A stretch of DNA of 64,000 nt from positions 1-64,000 of the forward strand of contig NZ_LMCF01000032.1 of NCBI RefSeq assembly GCF_001623075.1, given 5' to 3'. This DNA is from Pseudovibrio sp. Ad37 (GTDB lineage Bacteria; Pseudomonadota; Alphaproteobacteria; Rhizobiales; Stappiaceae). The notes beneath the pieces were generated by a model. That model made no database searches. It saw nothing but the letters and a program-made list of their open reading frames with translations, and was not told where the DNA came from. The translations under genes were made by a program, and so were the position numbers. Of this stretch, positions 59,425 through 64,000 are shown piece after piece; within the stretch, counting starts at the first letter, position 1, and each line of letters starts with the position of its first letter.

Positions 59425-60180
59425 TCAGTTAAGGGCAGCGGCAGGGGCTGAGCACTTCGAGATCTCGACAAAACGGCGAGATAGCTGGTGCTCGGGATTC
59501 CTGAAAAACTCTTGTGTTTCCTTGTGTTCTACGATCCTGCCACAATCCATTACCGCGATGTCATCGGCCAGCTTTGCCAGTGTTTGCAGGTCGTGTGAGA
59601 TGATCAGGAGACCCATGTTCATCTCTGCCTGCACCTCGCGCAGCAGGCAAGTTATTTGCTCCTGCGTCACCAGATCCAGCGCGGAGAGTGGCTCATCAAG
59701 CACCAGAAAGCGAGGTTTCACGGCCAAAGCGCGTGCCAGAGCAACACGTTGGCACTGCCCGCCGGAAAGCTGATGTGGTCGCTTGGTTGCGCAAGTTGCA
59801 TCCAACCCAACCATATCTAACAGGTCTTGTGCCTGTCGCTGGCGTTCAGCCTTGGGCAGCTTATGGATGGCTTTCAGCGGTTCGCAGATTAGGTCCAGCG
59901 CACTCAAGAAAGGGCTCAAAGCTGCCAGAGGGTCCTGCCACATGTAGTGGATGATATCTCCGGTTTTGCTGAGGTCGGGGAAGAAGATCTGGTTGTTGTG
60001 AAACAGCGTCTCATGCGGTGCGGGGATGATGCCTGTCATGGCCTTGGCAAGCGTTGACTTTCCGCAGCCGGAGCGGCCTACAAGGCCGGTTGTGCGGGAG
60101 GGATGCAGGGTCAGGTTGACTTTGGAAAGCACCTGATTGGAGCCGTAGGCGATGGAGAGGTGTCTTGCTTGCATGGTCAT
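59425..60180 (-). CDS. peptide/nickel ABC transporter ATP-binding protein (DppF-type)
   Basis: A 251-residue ABC ATPase. Walker A GRSGCGKST, Q-loop YMWQDPLAALSPFL (Met-Trp-Gln rather than Ile-Phe-Gln), signature LSGGQCQRVALARAL, Walker B FLVLDEPLSALDLVT, H-loop ISHDLQTLA. It lacks the long oligopeptide C-terminal extension, so it is nearer NikE-type subunits. ATG 60180 overlaps the stop of the previous ATPase gene (ATGA). Last gene of the operon. Confidence 0.88.
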   Translation of the reverse strand: MTMQARHLSIAYGSNQVLSKVNLTLHPSRTTGLVGRSGCGKSTLAKAMTGIIPAPHETLFHNNQIFFPDLSKTGDIIHYMWQDPLAALSPFLSALDLICEPLKAIHKLPKAERQRQAQDLLDMVGLDATCATKRPHQLSGGQCQRVALARALAVKPRFLVLDEPLSALDLVTQEQITCLLREVQAEMNMGLLIISHDLQTLAKLADDIAVMDCGRIVEHKETQEFFRNPEHQLSRRFVEISKCSAPAAALN

Positions 60181-60962
60181 AGCTGAAGTCTTTCCATAGC
60201 GCCCGTAATTTCCGCAGTCGCACGGTGGCAATCCGGGGCTATTGGTTGGTTCAGATCGCAGGCATCAACGAGTTGGCCAGCGTCCATCACCAGCACAGAG
60301 GTGCAAGTTTGGCGAACAATGCGCAGATCGTGGCTGACGAACAGCAGAGCGGAGCCAGTTTCCTGCTGCACCACGTTGAGCGCCTGCAGCGTTTCGTGCT
60401 CGGTGATGACATCAAGGCCAGTGGTCGGCTCATCAGCTATCAAAATAGTTGGCTTTAAAATCAACGCCATAGCCATCATCACCCGCTGCTTCATACCACC
60501 ACTCAAAGCGTTGGGATACTGCTTCAGACAGAGCTTGGGCAGTGAAACCGCTTCGAGTGCCTGAAGGAGAGCATGGTGTGCAGCTTGACCGTGCAGCGAG
60601 ACGTTTCCTGCTGTTTCAAGCAGTTGTGTTTCTATGGTCAGGCTAGGGTGCAAGGCGCTGCCGGGGCTTTGGAAGATACAGAAAATGCCGGTGCCTCGAA
60701 TCTGCTGCTTTTCAGCAAAAGGCATTGCCAGAAGGTCTTTGCCTTGAAACCGGATGGACCCGCTTGAAGCTGCCAGAGGAGCACGCAACGCGCCTGTAAT
60801 CGCGTGGCAGGTCAATGACTTACCACAGCCGGATCTGCCGATCAGACCCAGCCTCTGGTTGGTTGCAAGATCAAAACTGACGCCTTCAACCAGCGGCTCG
60901 TTGTTCTGCGCACTGTTGGAAATGGTGAGGTTATGCACCTGAAGAAGGGGGATTTCTACCAT
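60177..60962 (-). CDS. peptide/nickel ABC transporter ATP-binding protein (DppD-type)
   Basis: About 261 residues from ATG 60962. Walker A GRSGCGKSL, Q-loop CIFQSPGSALHPSL (Gln-Ser instead of Gln-Asp), signature LSGGMKQRVMMAMAL, Walker [16 protein letters not shown]-loop VSHDLRIVR. NikD-like length. The frame is open to 61115, but those residues overlap the permease gene and look like a shadow. It overlaps the permease stop by 7 bases and the next ATPase by 4. Confidence 0.88.
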   Translation of the reverse strand: MVEIPLLQVHNLTISNSAQNNEPLVEGVSFDLATNQRLGLIGRSGCGKSLTCHAITGALRAPLAASSGSIRFQGKDLLAMPFAEKQQIRGTGIFCIFQSPGSALHPSLTIETQLLETAGNVSLHGQAAHHALLQALEAVSLPKLCLKQYPNALSGGMKQRVMMAMALILKPTILIADEPTTGLDVITEHETLQALNVVQQETGSALLFVSHDLRIVRQTCTSVLVMDAGQLVDACDLNQPIAPDCHRATAEITGAMERLQL

Positions 60963-61825
60963 CTGTAGGGTTTCCTCTTGTCCAGCTGAAAGCGGATGCC
61001 TTCGCCCACCAGATTGAAGCTGAGTACGGCGAAGATGATGACGATGCCGGGTGCCAGCACCACGCTTGGGCGCTCTGCGAAGAAAGGCCGTGCTTCGTTG
61101 AGCATGGCTCCCCACTCCGCAGCAGGTGGTTGTGCGCCAAGGCCGAGGAAGCTGAGGGAGGATAGCACCAGCAAAAGCCCTGCCATTTCAAGGGAAAGAA
61201 CCACCAGCAGCGGGGGTAAGATTTGCGGAAGGATGTGCCGCCTGATGATGCTGAGCGGCTTTTGTCCGCATTGGCGGGAGGCTAAAACGTATTCTTTGGA
61301 AGCGGCTTCCAGCGTTAACGTGCGGACCAAACGGGCGAGGCTGGGCCACCAGGCCAGGGCGACGCCGAAGACGGCGGAGGTGAGGGAGGCGCCCAGATAG
61401 CCGATGATGGCAAGGGCAAACACCAGCATGGGAAACGCGAGGAAGATATCCGCAATCCGCATCAAAACCGCATCAACCCAGCCTTTGCAGAGGGCTGAGA
61501 GCAGACCCACGGGCAGGGCGATAGCGAGGATAAGTCCGGCTGTTGTCAGCGCCGTGCCAAGGGAGAGTGCGGTCCCTGCCATCAGGCGGGAGAGGATACA
61601 CCGGCCCAGATGGTCCGTTCCGAGCGGGTAAGTCAAACTGGGAGCGCTGAGACGGTGCAGCAGGTCGATCTGGTTGGGCGGGTTGGGGGCGAAGGTTTCG
61701 CCGCCGAGTGCCAGAGTGATGAAGAAGCACAGGAAGAGCCCACCCAACAAAAATGTGGTTCTGCCTCTGAGGAGCTGTGTTGCCCGCGAGAGGGGGATAG
61801 ATTTTGCACTATCAACGTACGCCAT
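60956..61825 (-). CDS. peptide/nickel ABC transporter permease (DppC/NikC-type)
   Basis: About 289 residues with six helices. PLGTDHLGRCILSRLMAGTALSLG is the DppC/NikC first-loop motif, and EYVLASRQCGQKPLSIIRRHILPQ the ATPase-contact loop. ATG 61825 has AGGAGG 6 bases upstream. It overlaps the DppB-type gene by 14 bases. Confidence 0.88.
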   Translation of the reverse strand: MAYVDSAKSIPLSRATQLLRGRTTFLLGGLFLCFFITLALGGETFAPNPPNQIDLLHRLSAPSLTYPLGTDHLGRCILSRLMAGTALSLGTALTTAGLILAIALPVGLLSALCKGWVDAVLMRIADIFLAFPMLVFALAIIGYLGASLTSAVFGVALAWWPSLARLVRTLTLEAASKEYVLASRQCGQKPLSIIRRHILPQILPPLLVVLSLEMAGLLLVLSSLSFLGLGAQPPAAEWGAMLNEARPFFAERPSVVLAPGIVIIFAVLSFNLVGEGIRFQLDKRKPYRW

Positions 61826-62756
61826 GGTCATCCTCCTTGAGTTGAGGCATGAGCCAATGGTTCGTCAGGTCCGCCGCAAAGTTCGCCAAAAAGAACACTA
61901 GCCCCATAAACAGCAGATAAGCTTGTAAGATCGCAAAATCCCGCTCGGCAATGGCCTGCAGTGCCAGTTGCCCTAAGCCGGGCAGGTTGAAGATGTTTTC
62001 AATGATCACAGAGCCACCCAGCAGCGAACCGAAAGAGATGGCCCAGTTGGTGATGAGGGGTGGCAGAATGGACTTCAGCACGTGGCGGCCCAAAATAGCG
62101 CGACGTGACAGGCCTTTAGTGATGGCCAGACGGATGTAATCTTCGCTCATCACAGCGATTATCCGCTCCCTCACCAGCCGGCTCATCACCGCAGCATTGC
62201 CAAGGGTCAGCGTGATCACAGGTAAGATCAGGTCCTGCGCATTGCCGAATTGCAGCAGTTTGAACCACCCTAAACCCAGCGCGAACACTGCCAGCAGAAA
62301 CAGCGCCAGCCAAAAGGAGGGAACGGAGACCAGAAACATGGTCAGCACATAGAGGCTGGTGGAGACCGATGTGCGCTGTGATACAGCGGTTATGGTGCCA
62401 AGCACCAGCGACAGAGCCAGTGAGCTGACGAAAGCCAGAACGGACAGCGTCGCCGTAATCGGCAAGTGCTCTTTAAACAGCTCCAACACAGGACGGCCCG
62501 ACGCGATGGAGGTGCCCAGATCCAGCCGGAACAGGTCCAGCAGCCAGATAAAGTAGCGCTGAATCAGAGGCTTATCCAAGCCATACTCCACCCGCAATGC
62601 CTCCACCTGTTCAGCGGTGAACGACACGCCCAGGCGGCGCAGTTCCATCTCAATAGGATCGCCAGGGGTGAGGCCGATGATTAAAAAACCAATCAGGGTC
62701 ATGCCAAACAGAGTTGGAATTCCCGAAAGCGTGCGCTTGAAAACAAACTGCTTCAT
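61812..62756 (-). CDS. peptide/nickel ABC transporter permease (DppB/NikB-type)
   Basis: About 314 residues from ATG 62756 (MKQFVFKRTLSGIPTLFGMTLIGFL). LTPGDPIEMELRRLG is the first-loop motif and RLAITKGLSRRAILGRHVLKSILPP the ATPase loop; GGSVIIENIFNLPGLGQLAL completes the pattern. It lies 65 bases after the binding-protein gene. Confidence 0.9.
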   Translation of the reverse strand: MKQFVFKRTLSGIPTLFGMTLIGFLIIGLTPGDPIEMELRRLGVSFTAEQVEALRVEYGLDKPLIQRYFIWLLDLFRLDLGTSIASGRPVLELFKEHLPITATLSVLAFVSSLALSLVLGTITAVSQRTSVSTSLYVLTMFLVSVPSFWLALFLLAVFALGLGWFKLLQFGNAQDLILPVITLTLGNAAVMSRLVRERIIAVMSEDYIRLAITKGLSRRAILGRHVLKSILPPLITNWAISFGSLLGGSVIIENIFNLPGLGQLALQAIAERDFAILQAYLLFMGLVFFLANFAADLTNHWLMPQLKEDDHGVR

Positions 62757-62821
62757 GTGCTGATCTTTCGTGAAAAGGCAGCACAGATCATGGTGTTGCA
62801 ATGATCTGTGCTGCGCATCTC

Positions 62822-64000
62822 TTATTTGGTTTGGGTAACCTGACCGTAATCGATCCAGTCAGCATGCTCGAACATTGGGATGTTCAGACCCGGACGGGAC
62901 AGGTTGAAGTTTGGCACCATCAGGATTGGAATAGCAGCCAGTTTGGTTTGCACGATTTCGCGGTGTGCTTCGCGAACAAGTTCAATGACTTTTTCGCGGC
63001 TCTGCGCCTGACGGGCATTGTCGAGAATGGTGTCCAGCTTGCCACCCGGCGCGGTGTATTGGTAGCCCCACGGGGTTTTGGAGTGGAACAGATTGTACAG
63101 CAGGTAGGTTGGGTCTGCGTTGTTGTTGGAGGCGAACTCCATGTACAGATCCGCTTCGCCTGTTGCCAGATAGGTGTCGTCGTAAACGCCTGAATCATCA
63201 ACCTGAACCAGCTCAATGTCGATGCCGATTCCGCGGAACATCTGCTCCAGCAGCTCTGGCATTGGGCGCACGCTGGAAACGTTTGGATAAGCCGCAACAA
63301 GGCGCAGTTTCAGCGGCTTGCCGTCTTTGCTGCGCATGCCGTCGCTGCCTTTGGTCCAGCCAGCTTCATCCAGCAGAGCTTCTGCCTTCTGGGTGTTGTA
63401 GTCAAAGCCGTCCACGTGCTTGTCGCCAAGGCCAAACATCCAGTCTGGCAAAATGCCTTTTGCAACAACACCTTTGCCGTTGAACAGAACTTGCGCCAGC
63501 TGCTCGCGGTTGATGGCATAAGCCAGCGCCTCGCGCACGCGTTTGTCCTTCAGCGTGTCGTATGGTGCCTTGCCGTGCAGGTTGGTCAGCAGAGCCACGT
63601 AACGGATCGGGCGGGATTCGTGCACCACCACAGAGCCGTCTTTTGGCAAGCTTAGCAGCATCTGAGGGGTGACTTCAGCAACGATGTCGACCTCTTTGTT
63701 CTGCAGTGCCAGCAAACGCACCTGATCATCCGCGATGAAGTGGTAGGTGATGTTCTCAACCTTCGGCGCATCTCCCCAGTAATCCGCATTGCGTTTCATG
63801 CTGATGGACTGTTTTGGCTTGTAGCTGTCCAACAGGTAAGAACCTGTACCAATTGGGTTTTCCGCACGTTCACCGTTGATGGAAAACAGCGATGCCCCAC
63901 GGTGGGTCATGTTTTCAATGACCAGAGAGGAATTGATCTCAGACTTGAACGTGAAGGTGTAAGGCCCGGTCTGATCAAAGCTTTCCTGATCAATCTGCAG
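62822..64000 (-). CDS. peptide/nickel solute-binding protein (SBP family 5), partial
   Basis: The C-terminal 390 or so residues of a periplasmic binding protein; the N-terminus and signal peptide lie beyond the right edge (frame open at 64000). ENPIGTGSYLLDSYKPKQSISMKRNADYWG, KRVREALAYAINREQLAQVLF and EADLYMEFASNNNADPTYLLYNLFHSKTPWG are typical of the NikA/DppA cluster. It is the first visible gene of the operon and determines specificity, which cannot be told from sequence alone. Confidence 0.88.
   Translation of the reverse strand: MQIDQESFDQTGPYTFTFKSEINSSLVIENMTHRGASLFSINGERAENPIGTGSYLLDSYKPKQSISMKRNADYWGDAPKVENITYHFIADDQVRLLALQNKEVDIVAEVTPQMLLSLPKDGSVVVHESRPIRYVALLTNLHGKAPYDTLKDKRVREALAYAINREQLAQVLFNGKGVVAKGILPDWMFGLGDKHVDGFDYNTQKAEALLDEAGWTKGSDGMRSKDGKPLKLRLVAAYPNVSSVRPMPELLEQMFRGIGIDIELVQVDDSGVYDDTYLATGEADLYMEFASNNNADPTYLLYNLFHSKTPWGYQYTAPGGKLDTILDNARQAQSREKVIELVREAHREIVQTKLAAIPILMVPNFNLSRPGLNIPMFEHADWIDYGQVTQTK

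Noticed and set aside
1-64000. CRISPR arrays, tRNA or rRNA genes
   Set aside because: No regularly spaced repeats and no cloverleaf or rRNA-like sequence was recognised by reading.

Overview
The window looks like part of a secondary replicon (large plasmid or chromid) of a moderate-GC marine alphaproteobacterium. The main evidence is a complete repABC replication/partition cassette at 34.5-38.4 kb with a counter-transcribed RNA candidate between repB and repC. IalB-type, GtrA, Acr3 and ACAD-rich accessory genes fit a Rhizobiales/Stappiaceae-like genome, Pseudovibrio being one plausible genus. That placement is inference from gene style and base composition, not from a search.

Layout. At 0-0.3 kb an IS30-family element runs in from the left and has cut off a SAM-dependent methyltransferase. 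0.6-3.2 kb is a small operon (alpha/beta hydrolase, double SnoaL-fold protein, SDR). 3.2-6.1 kb holds a UDP-glucuronate decarboxylase-like enzyme, a BenE-type transporter and a GFA-family protein. 6.2-11.5 kb is an oligopeptide ABC transporter operon (oppABCDF order) with an internal attenuator-like hairpin after oppA. 12-15.2 kb is an envelope glycolipid cluster: a HAD-UbiA fusion, a GtrA protein and a GT-C-like membrane protein. 15.5-18.6 kb has a Bcr/CflA efflux pump, a PEGA-like lipoprotein, a VOC protein, an IalB-family protein and a small membrane protein. 18.6-19.8 kb is a complete IS1595-family element with matching inverted ends and an 8-bp target duplication. 20-24.6 kb has an ABC-F ATPase, a TetR regulator divergent from a Rieske oxygenase with a clear palindromic operator, and a ferredoxin-NADP reductase. 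25-34 kb is mixed: AraC/GyrI regulator, class C beta-lactamase-like hydrolase, SDR/LysR pair, second PEGA-like lipoprotein, gshA with an overlapping acetyltransferase, and a GntR regulator.

34.5-38.4 kb is repABC. 38.4-40.2 kb has two paralogous NUDIX hydrolases flanking a histidine phosphatase. 40.3-41.7 kb is an arsR-acr3 arsenite efflux operon with two copies of the ArsR-like operator. 41.8-49.4 kb carries an AhpD-like protein, an MsrQ-like heme membrane protein, small stress-type genes, a membrane-anchored AraC regulator and a P3A-type proton ATPase.

The most interesting region is 49.6-59 kb, a CoA-ester catabolic regulon. It contains three acyl-CoA dehydrogenases (one resembling the dehydrogenase half of ACAD11, one frameshifted), a separate kinase resembling the phosphotransferase half of ACAD10/11, a MaoC hydratase plus an MFE-2-type dehydrogenase, two further SDRs and a quinone oxidoreductase. 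Two 20-bp palindromes of the form AACATACT-NNNN-RGTATGTT sit at the two promoter regions. Together this suggests a dedicated 4-hydroxyacyl-CoA (or related branched/hydroxy acid) beta-oxidation pathway under one unlinked repressor. 59.4-64 kb is a second peptide/nickel-type ABC transporter operon that leaves the window on the right.
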